Assembly (NCBI GenBank): GCA_902594235.1
Contig: CACJLJ010000001.1
Coordinates: 1-64,000 of the forward strand
DNA length: 64,000 nucleotides
Direction of reading: 5' to 3'
Origin: an uncultured Pelagibacteraceae bacterium
GTDB lineage: Bacteria > Pseudomonadota > Alphaproteobacteria > Pelagibacterales > Pelagibacteraceae
This document shows positions 40,653 to 52,674 of the stretch, piece after piece. A model generated the notes under the pieces. It was not told where the DNA came from, ran no database searches, and worked only from the letters and a program-made list of their open reading frames with translations. A program made the translations under genes and the position numbers. Position 1 is the stretch's first letter. Each line of letters opens with the position of its first letter.

Positions 40653-41993
40653 ATGAGGACTATTTTTAAAGTTCTTATTGTTCTATTTTTAATATTTATA
40701 ATTATCTTTTGGACTCTAGATTATAACATTCAAAAAAAACAATTCACATTTTTAAAAATAAAAAAATTATTATCTAAAGACACTATAGCTTTTATAAAAA
40801 AAAATGCTTCCTCAATAGTTGACTTTAACTTCAAGGTATCGGAAGAAAAAAAATTTCAATTAGTAAATAGAGAAGTAAAATTTAAAAAGTTTTCCAATAT
40901 ACTTTTAAAATACAGATATTATTTAGAGCAAGATAAACAAAATATTTATGCAATCACTAATAGAGGAGAATTATTTTATTTCTCTAAAAAAGATATTTTT
41001 AATAATCAAAAAATAGAATTAAAAAAAATTAAAACTAATATAGAGGATTTGATTGGTAAAGATTATATAATAAATCAAAACTTAGTTGTTAAAGAAATAC
41101 TTTTAATAAAAGATAAAATTTATGTATCATATATTAATGACAATAAGAATTGTTATTCAAACTCAATATTGGAAGGAAACTTAAATACTAATAATATTAT
41201 TTTTTATTCATTTATAAAATTAGATGAATGTAAAAATCGCTATAATTTGTCTCAAGGTGGTAATATAAAAAAATTTAAGGATAATAAGATAGCTTTTACG
41301 ATTGGAGATTATGAGGCTTATGAGTCAAGTTTAGACGAAACAAATGAGCCCCAAAACATCAATAGTTATTATGGAAAAATTTTAACTGTAGATTTAGCTT
41401 CAAAAAAAATTGACATTTTATCTATGGGACACAGAAATCCACAAGGTCTGTTTTATGATAGACAAAATGATATTTTATTTTCAACTGAACATGGCCCTCA
41501 AGGAGGTGACGAAATCAATGCAAATGTTAAACCTAACAAGAATAAAGTAAAAAATTTTGGGTGGCCAATTTCATCTTATGGAGAACATTATGGAATGGAC
41601 CAAGGCTGGAGTGAAAAATTAAAAGATAACCCTGGCTTATTAAATGATAATATTTTATATAAAAGAGCTCCTTTATATAAATCTCATAAAGATTATGGAT
41701 TTGTTGAACCAATTAAATATTTTACTCCATCAATTGGCATAACTGAAATTTTAAAAGTACAATACTCTTTAGTTAATCAACACAAATTATTAGTGGCTAG
41801 TATGGGTTATGATAAAGAAGAGGATGATATGACATTACATATCTTAAATTTTGATGAAAATTTTAAACAATTAAAATATGAGAAAATTTATATAGGTGAA
41901 AGAATTAGAGATATAATTGATTTAGGTAATGGTAGCATTTTAATGACACTTGAGTCTTCTGGCTCATTTGGAATTTTGAAAAATATATATTAA
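40653..41993 (+). CDS. Glucose/sorbosone-dehydrogenase-like beta-propeller protein, membrane-anchored
   Basis: A 446-residue protein with one N-terminal hydrophobic helix (about residues 4-23) and no clear cleavage site, so probably a periplasmic domain tethered to the inner membrane. The C-terminal half matches the glucose/sorbosone dehydrogenase (PQQ aldose dehydrogenase) family: GHRNPQGLFYD, STEHGPQGGDEIN (His280) and NFGWPISSYGEHYG. The usual catalytic histidine motif just before the GD strand (normally an H-x-G-G/S) reads LSQGG at 199-203, so the His appears to be lost. The first 100 residues are lysine-rich and poorly conserved. It starts 6 bp after lpd and is the last gene of the long plus-strand run. 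A non-catalytic or altered sugar-binding role is possible. Confidence 0.75.
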   Translation: MRTIFKVLIVLFLIFIIIFWTLDYNIQKKQFTFLKIKKLLSKDTIAFIKKNASSIVDFNFKVSEEKKFQLVNREVKFKKFSNILLKYRYYLEQDKQNIYAITNRGELFYFSKKDIFNNQKIELKKIKTNIEDLIGKDYIINQNLVVKEILLIKDKIYVSYINDNKNCYSNSILEGNLNTNNIIFYSFIKLDECKNRYNLSQGGNIKKFKDNKIAFTIGDYEAYESSLDETNEPQNINSYYGKILTVDLASKKIDILSMGHRNPQGLFYDRQNDILFSTEHGPQGGDEINANVKPNKNKVKNFGWPISSYGEHYGMDQGWSEKLKDNPGLLNDNILYKRAPLYKSHKDYGFVEPIKYFTPSIGITEILKVQYSLVNQHKLLVASMGYDKEEDDMTLHILNFDENFKQLKYEKIYIGERIRDIIDLGNGSILMTLESSGSFGILKNIY

Positions 41994-42079
41994 TTTTTTT
42001 GAAATATTCGCGTAGTTTATTAGCTTTAAAAAGTTTATTATAAAAGAGATTAAAAATCTTATCTAAATTAAATAAAATT

Positions 42080-44035
42080 ATGAAGTTACCGATTCTTTTA
42101 CCAAATGTATTTAATCATCCATTCACATATGAAAGCGATATTAAATTAAAAATTGGAGATTTTGTTGAAGTACCTTTTGGTAAATCCAAGATAATAGGTG
42201 TTGTGTGGGATAATTTTGAAAAAAATACAAATAAAAGTTTTAAAATAAAAAAGATAATTCGAAAATTACAGACTCCCAATTTAAAAAAAAAAACACTAGA
42301 ATTCTTAAATTGGTTCTCAGAATATAATCTTGTACCAAAAGGGATGGCTTTAAAACTTTTGTTATTAAGCGGAAAAGCTATCGAGAAATTAGACAACAAA
42401 TTTTATAAAGATTTTGATAACAAAATTAAAAAAAATTTATTCACATTAACAAATGAGCAAAAAAAATCTTTAAATGAAATTAATAATTCAAATCAAAAAT
42501 TCAATGTTCATGTATTACAAGGTACAACAGGATCAGGAAAAACGATTGTATATTTTGAAGCTCTCAAAAAAATTCTAGAAAAGGGTTTTCAAGGATTAAT
42601 AATGCTACCAGAAATTGGTTTAACTAGCCAATTTGAAAAAAAATTCGAAGAATTCTTTGGGTTCAAACCAGCTATATGGCACTCTGGCATCACCAAAAAA
42701 AATAAAGAAATAATCTGGAGTGGAATAATAAATGGTAAAATAGATGTAGTGATTGGAGCAAGATCATCATTATTTTTGCCATTTAAAAAATTAGGACTAA
42801 TTATTGTTGATGAAGAGCATGACCAATCATACAAGCAAGACGAAGGAGTGATATATAATGCGAGAGATATGGCAATATCGAGAGCATCATTTGAAAATAT
42901 TCCTGTCAATCTAATAACTGCAGTTCCATCAGTTGAAACTTACGAGAATATAAAAAAAAGGAAATATAAAATTTCCAAACTCACACATCGATATAAAAAT
43001 GCCTCTTTACCAAATTATGAAATAATAAATTTAAATAATGTTAAATTAGAAAATCAATCATGGATTTCAAAAGAAGTAATTAAAAAAGTAAACTTGCATT
43101 TAGAAAAAAAAGATCAAGTTTTGTTTTTTTTGAATAGAAGAGGTTTTTCTCCAAATGTCTTATGTAGAAAATGTTATAATAACTTCTCATGTCCAAATTG
43201 TTCAATAAATTTAGTTTATCATAAAAGTAAAAAAAATTTGTTGTGTCATTATTGTGGTTTTAAATCTTATCTTAAAAGAAATTGTTCTAAGGAAGGAGTT
43301 TGTGACTTTATATTCAGTGGACCAGGTGTTGAAAGAATTTCAGAAGAATTAAAAAGAATTTTTCCATCAAAAAAAATTGAAATTTTTTCTAGCGATACTA
43401 TGAATAAAAAAGGTTCAAAGGATAAATTAGAAAAAATAATTAATAATCAAATTCAAATTTTAGTTGGAACACAATTAATATCTAAAGGTTTTCATTTTCC
43501 GAATTTAAATTGTATTGTTGTAGTAGATATTGATTTATCTTCTCATGGACATGATTTAAGAACTGCTGAAAAAAATTTACAATTATATCATCAGTTATCA
43601 GGTAGAGCTGGTCGAACAGGTCAATCTTCGACAGTGTATTTTCAAACTTATAATTACAATACAAAAAGGATTTCAGATATTACTGACAAAAATCCGGAAA
43701 TTTTCCTAGACAAAGAGATAGAAATAAGAAAAAAAAATAATCTACCTCCTTTTGAAAGATTTATTTCTCTTATCTTAACAGGAGAAAATGAAAATAAGTT
43801 GGAAAAAGAAGCTATAAAATTTAAATCTCTTATGCAAAATAAGATTCATGGAAAAATTTTAGGACCTGTGAGTGCACCTATATTTAGATTAAAAAAAAAA
43901 TATCGAGTAAGATTACTTGTAAGAGGTCCAAAAACTTTAAAATTACAAAATTCCCTAGCCTTAATAATTTCAAAATTTAAATTTTCACCAGGAATAAAAC
44001 TTTCAGTTGATGTTGATCCAATAAGCTTTAATTAA
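42080..44035 (+). CDS. priA: Primosomal helicase PriA
   Basis: A 651-residue superfamily 2 helicase that restarts stalled replication forks. The DNA-binding N-terminus is followed by Walker A GTTGSGKT (148-155), the DEEH box (244-247), GTQLISKGFHFPNL and SGRAGRTGQSS. Zinc cysteines lie at 362, 365 and onward in CRKC and CPNC and CHYC pairs. Two departures from the textbook pattern: motif III, normally SATPS, is TAVPS (280-284), and the last zinc pair is C-x5-C (402 and 408) instead of C-x2-C. The chain is shorter than E. coli PriA (about 730). An 86-bp A+T-rich spacer precedes it. Confidence 0.95.
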   Translation: MKLPILLPNVFNHPFTYESDIKLKIGDFVEVPFGKSKIIGVVWDNFEKNTNKSFKIKKIIRKLQTPNLKKKTLEFLNWFSEYNLVPKGMALKLLLLSGKAIEKLDNKFYKDFDNKIKKNLFTLTNEQKKSLNEINNSNQKFNVHVLQGTTGSGKTIVYFEALKKILEKGFQGLIMLPEIGLTSQFEKKFEEFFGFKPAIWHSGITKKNKEIIWSGIINGKIDVVIGARSSLFLPFKKLGLIIVDEEHDQSYKQDEGVIYNARDMAISRASFENIPVNLITAVPSVETYENIKKRKYKISKLTHRYKNASLPNYEIINLNNVKLENQSWISKEVIKKVNLHLEKKDQVLFFLNRRGFSPNVLCRKCYNNFSCPNCSINLVYHKSKKNLLCHYCGFKSYLKRNCSKEGVCDFIFSGPGVERISEELKRIFPSKKIEIFSSDTMNKKGSKDKLEKIINNQIQILVGTQLISKGFHFPNLNCIVVVDIDLSSHGHDLRTAEKNLQLYHQLSGRAGRTGQSSTVYFQTYNYNTKRISDITDKNPEIFLDKEIEIRKKNNLPPFERFISLILTGENENKLEKEAIKFKSLMQNKIHGKILGPVSAPIFRLKKKYRVRLLVRGPKTLKLQNSLALIISKFKFSPGIKLSVDVDPISFN

Positions 44036-44078
44036 AGCCCAAAAAAAACAGTTTTTAGTCAATGTGTTACTTGAAGAC

Positions 44079-44084
44079 TATAAT
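44079..44084 (+). promoter_or_regulatory. Possible -10 element upstream of the atp operon
   Basis: A perfect TATAAT lies in the 107-bp spacer between priA and atpH, 58 bases before the atpH start. The -35 region at proper spacing (TTAGTC or TAGTCA near 44055-44061) is weak. A short inverted repeat, GTGATT (44104-44109) with AATCAC (44117-44122), lies in the presumed leader. This spacer is the obvious place for the atpHAGDC promoter, but the exact site is uncertain. Confidence 0.4.
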
Positions 44085-44142
44085 TGCATATGCTAATTAA
44101 AGCGTGATTTTAAATTAATCACTTACATTTAAGGGTAATAAG

Positions 44143-44700
44143 TTGAGTAAAAATAAAGAATTTTCTGATACTTCAGCTAATAGATATTCTTTAGCTTTAT
44201 ATGAGCTAGCTAATGAGTCCAACTCACTTCCAAAAATCGAGGAAAATTCTCATGCACTATTGAAATTAATTTCAAGTAGTAAAGATTTTAATAATTTTAT
44301 CAAGGATCCTACAGTAAATCGTAATAATTTAAATCAAGTTATAATTAAAATATCTGATAACTTTAGCTTAGATGCTTTATTTAAAAATTTTTTAAGCTTT
44401 TTAATTACAAAAAGAAGATTTTTTTATGTCCAGAAGATTTTAAAAAATTTTAATGAGATTTGTTCAGAAAAAAGAGGTGAACTAAAAGCTGAGATAAAAT
44501 CGGCTAAAGATTTAACACAAGATGAAATAAATAAGTTAACACAAGAATTGTCAAATAATTTTAAGACAGAAATAAAATTAAACTACACTCATGATCAAAG
44601 TTTAATTGGAGGTTTAGTTGTACAAATTGGTAGTACAATGATTGATACCTCTATTAAAAAAAAATTACAACAACTAGAAACAAGAATGATAGAGGCATAA
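44143..44700 (+). CDS. atpH: ATP synthase F1 delta subunit
   Basis: A 185-residue delta/OSCP subunit linking F1 to the peripheral stalk. The N-terminal helix bundle begins [12 protein letters not shown], and the C-terminal domain has [22 protein letters not shown], the family signature. The start is TTG 44143, after AAGGGTAA; it leads the alphaproteobacterial F1 operon atpHAGDC, with the Fo genes (a, b, c) located elsewhere. atpA starts one base after its stop. Confidence 0.95.
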   Translation: MSKNKEFSDTSANRYSLALYELANESNSLPKIEENSHALLKLISSSKDFNNFIKDPTVNRNNLNQVIIKISDNFSLDALFKNFLSFLITKRRFFYVQKILKNFNEICSEKRGELKAEIKSAKDLTQDEINKLTQELSNNFKTEIKLNYTHDQSLIGGLVVQIGSTMIDTSIKKKLQQLETRMIEA

Positions 44701-44701
44701 T

Positions 44702-46237
44702 ATGGAAATTAATCCGTCTGAAGTAACAAAAATACTAAAAGAGCAAATTAAAAATTTTGGGGAAAAAGCTGAGATTTCTGAAGTTGGACAGGTTTTGTCA
44801 GTAGGTGACGGTATAGCAAGAATTTATGGTCTAGATAATGTTCAGGCTGGAGAAATGGTTGAATTTTCTGATGGTTCTAAAGGTATGGCTTTGAATTTAG
44901 AAAGTGAAAATGTTGGAGTAGTTATTTTTGGAGATGACCGTAATATCAAAGAAGGAGATGTTGTAAAAAGAACTGGAAGCATTGTTGATACACCAGTTGG
45001 AAAACAATTATTAGGTAGAGTTGTTGATGGACTAGGAAACCCAATTGATGGAAAAGGTGTATTGGATAAAGGCGTTAAAAAAAGTAGAGTTGAAGTAAAA
45101 GCTCCTGGGATTATACCAAGACAATCAGTTAGTGAACCAATGCAAACAGGATTAAAATCAATTGATAGCCTTGTTCCAATTGGAAGAGGTCAGAGAGAAT
45201 TAATTATTGGGGACAGACAAACTGGAAAAACAGCAGTGGCAATTGATGCAATAATAAATCAAAAAAAAATCAATGAATCGGGTGACGAGAAACAAAAACT
45301 ATATTGTATTTATGTTGCAGTTGGACAAAAAAGATCAACAGTTAGACAAATTCAAAAAACTTTAGAAGAAGCTGGTGCAATGGAATATACTACTATTGTT
45401 GCTGCCACAGCATCAGACTCCGCACCCTTACAATTTTTAGCTCCCTATACAGGTTGTGCTATGGGTGAGTTTTTTAGAGATAATGGTATGCATGCACTTA
45501 TTATTTACGATGATCTTTCAAAGCAAGCAGTAGCATACAGACAAATGTCACTTATACTAAGAAGACCTCCAGGAAGAGAGGCATACCCGGGAGATGTATT
45601 TTACTTACATAGCAGATTATTAGAAAGAGCTGCCAAATTAAGTGACGAGCACGGAGGAGGATCTTTGACAGCACTTCCAATAATAGAAACGCAAGGTGGT
45701 GACGTTTCTGCCTATATTCCAACTAATGTAATTTCAATTACAGATGGACAAATATTTTTAGAAACAGAACTATTCAATCAAGGAATTAGACCTGCTATTA
45801 ACGTTGGATTATCAGTTTCCAGGGTTGGGTCTGCTGCTCAAACAAAAGCAATGAAAAAAGTTTCAGGCTCAATGAAACTTGAGTTAGCACAGTACAGGGA
45901 AATGGCAGCATTTGCTCAATTCGGCTCTGATTTGGATGCTTCAACCCAACAATTATTAAATAGGGGATCTAAATTAACTGAACTTTTAAAACAAAAACAG
46001 TATTCTCCTATGACGGTAGCAGAGCAAGTGATTTCAGTATTTTGTGGAGTTAAAGGTTATTTAGATGATATTGATCTCAAAGATATTTCAGATTTTGAAA
46101 ATAAGATAATTGATAGATGTAAATCTGATAAACCTGAGATTATTGAGTCAATTCTGAGTGCAGGAAAATTAGAGGAAAATGTTGAAAAAAGTTTAATTGA
46201 AGTAATATCTAATTTAAAAAAAAATTTTAAATCTTAA
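44702..46237 (+). CDS. atpA: ATP synthase F1 alpha subunit
   Basis: A 511-residue non-catalytic nucleotide-binding subunit. [21 protein letters not shown] appears near the N-terminus; Walker A is GDRQTGKT (170-177); [19 protein letters not shown] and the arginine-finger region ISVSRVG-like [19 protein letters not shown] follow. Length is normal. It belongs to the F1 operon between atpH and atpG. Confidence 0.98.
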   Translation: MEINPSEVTKILKEQIKNFGEKAEISEVGQVLSVGDGIARIYGLDNVQAGEMVEFSDGSKGMALNLESENVGVVIFGDDRNIKEGDVVKRTGSIVDTPVGKQLLGRVVDGLGNPIDGKGVLDKGVKKSRVEVKAPGIIPRQSVSEPMQTGLKSIDSLVPIGRGQRELIIGDRQTGKTAVAIDAIINQKKINESGDEKQKLYCIYVAVGQKRSTVRQIQKTLEEAGAMEYTTIVAATASDSAPLQFLAPYTGCAMGEFFRDNGMHALIIYDDLSKQAVAYRQMSLILRRPPGREAYPGDVFYLHSRLLERAAKLSDEHGGGSLTALPIIETQGGDVSAYIPTNVISITDGQIFLETELFNQGIRPAINVGLSVSRVGSAAQTKAMKKVSGSMKLELAQYREMAAFAQFGSDLDASTQQLLNRGSKLTELLKQKQYSPMTVAEQVISVFCGVKGYLDDIDLKDISDFENKIIDRCKSDKPEIIESILSAGKLEENVEKSLIEVISNLKKNFKS

Positions 46238-46245
46238 TAAATTTT

Positions 46246-48538
<2,293 letters not shown>

Positions 48539-48539
<1 letters not shown>

Positions 48540-48931
48540 TGAGCGAAGAATTTAAAGTTGAAATTGTAAACCCTGATAAATCTTTTTTGTCTAAAGAAGA
48601 TGTACAAGAGGTAGTTGTACCAGCTTTCGAGGGTGATATGGGAATTCTCAAGGATCATATATCAATAATTTCATTCTTGAAACCAGGCATCTTAAGAATA
48701 AATGCAAAATCTGCAGAGGAAGAATATTATATTGAGGACGGAATAATAGAATTTAAAGATAATTGCCTATCAGTACTTACAAGTTTTATTGTGAGTTTAA
48801 AGCAAATTAAAAAAAATAAAATTCAAGAACTGCTAAAGGCAGCTGAAGAGGAAAGTAATAAATCAGAAATTAATGATCAAACCAAATATTTACTAGATCA
48901 AAAAATTGAGGTTTTAAGATCAATTAATTAA
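48539..48931 (+). CDS. atpC: ATP synthase F1 epsilon subunit
   Basis: A 130-residue subunit that regulates F1 rotation. The N-terminal beta-barrel has VVPAFEGDMGILKDH, a typical epsilon motif, and the C-terminal part is predicted helical (KIQELLKAAEEES). Its stop codon shares a TTAATTAA palindrome (48924-48931) with the stop of the convergent rppH gene, so there is no space for a conventional terminator between the two. Confidence 0.95.
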
Positions 48932-49400
48932 TTATTTTTTTAATTTTTTTTTGAAGTACTTTGTAAACATTAAGTTTAAAATCTACTACTAATTGCGTAA
49001 TCATATCAAGTTCAACCCATTTCCAGTCTAAGAATTCAGGCTTATTAGTATTAATATCAATCTCTTTATCATCGCCAAGGTGTCTCATTAGAAACCATTT
49101 TTGTTTTTGACCCTTATATTTACCTTTCCATATTATACCTAATAAATTTTCTGGAAGTTCATATGTAGTCATTTCATCTATTTCTTTTATAAGTTCTACA
49201 TTTTTAATACTCGTTTCTTCTTCTAATTCTCTATAAGCTGCAGATAAAAAATCTTCACCATCGTCAACACCACCTTGAGGCATCTGCCAAAAGTTTTTTG
49301 GATTATCTATTCTTTTTGCAACAAAAATTTTATTATCTTTATTTAAAAGAATAATTCCTACACCATTTCTTAATGGTAGATTCTTAAATCTTTCCTTCAT
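48924..49400 (-). CDS. rppH: RNA pyrophosphohydrolase RppH (Nudix)
   Basis: A 158-residue Nudix hydrolase that removes pyrophosphate from mRNA 5' ends or cleaves dinucleoside polyphosphates. The Nudix box lies at about 44-66 (GGVDDGEDFLSAAYRELEEE), preceded by FWQMPQGG. The N-terminus LPLRNGVGIILLN and the downstream W-rich part (KQKWFLMRH, FLDWKWVELD) match the RppH/IalA branch. It lies 2 bp after ctpA on the minus strand, the common alphaproteobacterial order ctpA-rppH next to atpC. Confidence 0.93.
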   Translation of the reverse strand: MKERFKNLPLRNGVGIILLNKDNKIFVAKRIDNPKNFWQMPQGGVDDGEDFLSAAYRELEEETSIKNVELIKEIDEMTTYELPENLLGIIWKGKYKGQKQKWFLMRHLGDDKEIDINTNKPEFLDWKWVELDMITQLVVDFKLNVYKVLQKKIKKIIN

Positions 49401-49402
49401 AC

Positions 49403-50542
49403 TTAACCATTAAGTAATTTGATAGCGTAATTTAATTGATTGTCGGTTTCAGTTTTTATCTTAAAATCATCGGTTTTTTCATCAATTTCAATATCTGGAG
49501 AAACACCCACCTCTGAAATTGATTTACCAGATGGTAAATAATATTTTGCTACTGTTAATCTTATAGCACCCTTATTTTTTAAAGGAATAATAGATTGTAC
49601 AGATCCTTTACCATAACTATTTTCACCTAGGATGATTGCTCTTTTATGATCTTTAAGTGCACCCGCGACAATTTCTGAAGCTGAAGCTGAACCATAATTG
49701 ATAAGAACAATTAAGGTTTTTCCATTTGTTAAATCTCCTTTTTTTGCAAACCATTTTCTATTTTCAGAGGCTTTTCTACTTTTAGTAGAGACAATTTCTC
49801 CATTGTCTAAAAAGAAATCTGAAATCTTTATTGCTTGGGAAAGAAGACCACCTGGATTATTTCTTAAGTCTAAAATATAAGATTTTAAATCTTTATTTTC
49901 CTCAAGTTTTTTAATTTTTTTTTCTATCTGTTCAGCACTATTTTCATTGAAGGATGTTAATCTAATATATCCGATGTTTTTTTCTAGTAAGTCTACTTTT
50001 ACAGATTGTATTTCAATAATTTCTCTAATTATTTTTATATTTAAAGCTTTTTTTTCACCTCTTCTTCTTACTGTTAATTCAATACTAGATCCCACAGGCC
50101 CTCTCATTAATTCTACTGCTTCACTTAAAGTTTTACCTTGAACCTGGTTGTCATTAATTTTAACAATATAATCACCTGCTTTTATTCCAGCTCTTGAAGC
50201 AGGTGTATCATCAATAGGGGATATAACTTTTACCACACCAGATTCCATTGTAACTTCAATTCCTAGGCCACCAAATTCCCCACTAGTTTCCGTTTGCATT
50301 TCGTCAAAAATTTCTGGAGACATATAAGTAGAATATGGATCTAACGATTGAAGCAAACCATTGATAGCAGAATCCATACTTTCTGATTGATTTATTTCAT
50401 CTACGTATTCATTATTAATTTTTTCTAAAACTTCTCCAAATAAATCAATCTTTTTATAAATTTCTTTTTCCGCACTACAAACGATCTGAATAAAAGAGAT
50501 AAAAATTAAAACAAGTAATAAAGGAAATTTTTTTTTTATCAT
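49403..50542 (-). CDS. ctpA: Carboxy-terminal processing protease CtpA (S41)
   Basis: A 379-residue periplasmic serine protease. The start at 50542 (MIKKKFPLLLVL) forms an ATGA overlap with the rsfS stop; an earlier in-frame start would add twelve residues lying within rsfS. A signal sequence covers about 1-23. A PDZ domain follows (about 90-170; FGGLGIEVTMESG). The protease domain has YILDLRNNPGGLLSQA, then catalytic Ser287 in NYGSASASEIV and Lys312 in SYGKGSVQ, assigned by alignment from memory with Prc. Cleavage targets are not predictable. The residue before Cys22 is Val, so a lipobox is not well supported. Confidence 0.95.
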   Translation of the reverse strand: MIKKKFPLLLVLIFISFIQIVCSAEKEIYKKIDLFGEVLEKINNEYVDEINQSESMDSAINGLLQSLDPYSTYMSPEIFDEMQTETSGEFGGLGIEVTMESGVVKVISPIDDTPASRAGIKAGDYIVKINDNQVQGKTLSEAVELMRGPVGSSIELTVRRRGEKKALNIKIIREIIEIQSVKVDLLEKNIGYIRLTSFNENSAEQIEKKIKKLEENKDLKSYILDLRNNPGGLLSQAIKISDFFLDNGEIVSTKSRKASENRKWFAKKGDLTNGKTLIVLINYGSASASEIVAGALKDHKRAIILGENSYGKGSVQSIIPLKNKGAIRLTVAKYYLPSGKSISEVGVSPDIEIDEKTDDFKIKTETDNQLNYAIKLLNG

Positions 50543-50889
50543 ATTATTAATTTTTCTTTTGGAATTAGTTCTGACCACATTTTTTCAAGTTCGTAAAATT
50601 TTCTTTTTTCAGGATGAAAAATATGAATGATTAAATCAATACCATCTACCAATTTCCATTCATTGCTATCTTTACCTTCAATTTTTGAGTTTTTAACTCC
50701 ATTATCTTTTAATTTTTCCAAAACTTGTTCTGATAATGCTTGAATATGTCGAGATGATGTTCCGCTTGCAATAATCATAAAATCAGCCATTGATGATTTG
50801 TCTTTTAAATCTATAGCTACAATGTCGTGTGCTTTGTTAATGTCTAAAGTTTTAATTACAATTTGTTTTAAATCAGAAATATTATCCAT
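50539..50889 (-). CDS. rsfS: Ribosome silencing factor RsfS
   Basis: A 116-residue RsfS/Iojap-family protein that binds L14 and blocks subunit joining in slow growth. HDIVAIDLKDKSSMADFMIIASGTSSRHIQAL is the family core (read in two parts: HDIVAIDLKDKSSMADF and IIASGTSSRHIQAL), and EWKLVDGIDLIIHIF is near the C-terminus. It sits between nadD and ctpA, a widely conserved context. Confidence 0.95.
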   Translation of the reverse strand: MDNISDLKQIVIKTLDINKAHDIVAIDLKDKSSMADFMIIASGTSSRHIQALSEQVLEKLKDNGVKNSKIEGKDSNEWKLVDGIDLIIHIFHPEKRKFYELEKMWSELIPKEKLII

Positions 50890-50906
50890 TAATTAAATAA
50901 ACTTTA

Positions 50907-51425
50907 TCAAATTTTTCTCAATTGAGAAGATGAAATATTGACTTTATTAAACTCAATAAATTTCAAATTTTTACCTTTTAACCTTTTAAATGATATTGAA
51001 TTTAACGATTTTTTTTTATATCCATGACGATCAAAAACTAAAATATTGCACTTTTGAGAAATTATTTCCCATTTATCCCATTTGTGAAAATCAATCAAGT
51101 TATCTGCACCCATTAAAAAATAGATTTCAAATTTTTTATTTTTTTTTAGATAATTTATTAGATCAATTGTCTTGTTTGAATTAATTATTTTTTCATAAAA
51201 TTTTACTTCAATAAAGTCATTTGATTTTATGATTTTTTTACAATTTTTAATTCTATCTAAAATGTTTGTTTCTGATTTTTTTTTAAAAGGATTTTTTTTT
51301 GTAATAGCCCATATTATTTTTTTAAGTTTGTACTTTTTATAAGCTTGTTTGGATATTTCCAAATGCCCTTTATGAGCTGGGTCAAATGTTCCTCCGAGGA
51401 CCCCTATTTTATTTTTTTGAGTCAA
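50907..51425 (-). CDS. nadD: Nicotinate-nucleotide adenylyltransferase NadD (short form)
   Basis: A 172-residue nucleotidyltransferase that makes nicotinate adenine dinucleotide in NAD synthesis. GVLGGTFDPAHKGHLEIS carries the (H/T)xGH motif, FLMGADNLIDFHKWDKW is the central signature, and ISSSQLRKI is the adenylate-binding ISSTxIR-like end. The chain stops right there, lacking the C-terminal segment of some 20 or more residues that follows this motif in larger NadD proteins (about 210 in E. coli). Neighbours proA and rsfS support the identity. It lies 17 bp before rsfS on the minus strand. Confidence 0.92.
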   Translation of the reverse strand: MTQKNKIGVLGGTFDPAHKGHLEISKQAYKKYKLKKIIWAITKKNPFKKKSETNILDRIKNCKKIIKSNDFIEVKFYEKIINSNKTIDLINYLKKNKKFEIYFLMGADNLIDFHKWDKWEIISQKCNILVFDRHGYKKKSLNSISFKRLKGKNLKFIEFNKVNISSSQLRKI

Positions 51426-51426
51426 T

Positions 51427-52674
51427 TTATTTCCTTATTTTACCATTACTTTTAATTTGATATTTATATGAAACTAATTGATTTAAACCCACAGGACCTC
51501 TTGGTGGTAGTTTACTTGTTGAAATACCAACTTCACCTCCAAAACCAAACTCTCCACCATCGGCAAATTGTGTTGAAGTATTATGCATTGCAATAGAACT
51601 TTTTACTTTATCTAAAAATTTTTTTGCAGTTTTTTTGTTTTGAGTAATAATTGAGTCTGTATGCATCGTGCCATATTGGTTAATATGCTCTATAGCTTCA
51701 TCAACGTTTTTGACAGATTTCACAGAGACTTTTGGTGATAAATACTCTTTTGCCCAGTCTTTATTTGTCGCTTTAGATATTTTTCCTTTATAAAAGTCTC
51801 TAATCTTTTTATCTGCAACTATTTTACACCCATTTTTTTCAAGGTTTTTTAAAATTAAATTACATGATTTTTTTATAATTTTGTCGTGAAACAAAACTGT
51901 CTCTGTAGCACCACAAATCGCTGTATTTCTAAGTTTAGCATTAAAAACAATCTTGTTAGCAATTTTTGGATTAGCATCTTTATCAACAAAAGTATGACAA
52001 ACTCCCTCTAAGTGTCCTATAGTTGGTAAATTAGATAATATTTGAATTTTTTTAACTAATTTTTTGCCCCCTCTTGGAATTATAACATCAATATACTTGT
52101 TCATTTTTGTTAATAAAAAATCAACAACATTTCTATTTTTATTATCAATAAATTGAACAAAATTTTCATCAATATTATTTTTTTTAAGAGAGTTTCTGAA
52201 TAATTTTGACAAAATTTTATTAGAATTTAAAGCTTCTTTTCCACCTTTTAAGATAACAGCATTTCCAGATTTAAAACATAAAGATGCAACATCAGATGTA
52301 ACATTAGGTCTACTTTCATAAATAATACCGATGACCCCTATAGGAATAGAAATCTTAGAGATATTCAAGCCATTTGGTCTCTTCCATTTTTCTAAAACGT
52401 TATTTGTTGGATCTTTCAATTTTATTATTGATTTAATTGAATTAATTATGTTTAAAATTTTTTTTTCGTCTAAACAAAGGCGATTAATGAGGTTTGCCTT
52501 TAAACGCTTCCTTTTTGCGTTAGAAATATCTTTTTTATTTTGATTGATAATAAGTTTTTTGTTTTTTATAATTAAATCACAGTAATCTTTCAAAACTTTA
52601 TTCTTTTTTTTGGAATTTAATTGAGAAGTAAATGCTTTTTTTGCTTTTTTTCCAATTTTAATTAATTTTTTCAT
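51427..52674 (-). CDS. proA: Gamma-glutamyl phosphate reductase
   Basis: A 415-residue NADPH-dependent reductase, second step of proline synthesis. GVIGIIYESRPNVTSDVASL is the nucleotide/substrate region, Cys254 in TAICGATET is the nucleophile, and FADGGEFGFGGEVGISTSK lies near the C-terminus. It is lysine-rich, as are its neighbours. It overlaps proB by one base on the minus strand and starts the proA-nadD coupling with one base between. Confidence 0.96.
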   Translation of the reverse strand: MKKLIKIGKKAKKAFTSQLNSKKKNKVLKDYCDLIIKNKKLIINQNKKDISNAKRKRLKANLINRLCLDEKKILNIINSIKSIIKLKDPTNNVLEKWKRPNGLNISKISIPIGVIGIIYESRPNVTSDVASLCFKSGNAVILKGGKEALNSNKILSKLFRNSLKKNNIDENFVQFIDNKNRNVVDFLLTKMNKYIDVIIPRGGKKLVKKIQILSNLPTIGHLEGVCHTFVDKDANPKIANKIVFNAKLRNTAICGATETVLFHDKIIKKSCNLILKNLEKNGCKIVADKKIRDFYKGKISKATNKDWAKEYLSPKVSVKSVKNVDEAIEHINQYGTMHTDSIITQNKKTAKKFLDKVKSSIAMHNTSTQFADGGEFGFGGEVGISTSKLPPRGPVGLNQLVSYKYQIKSNGKIRK

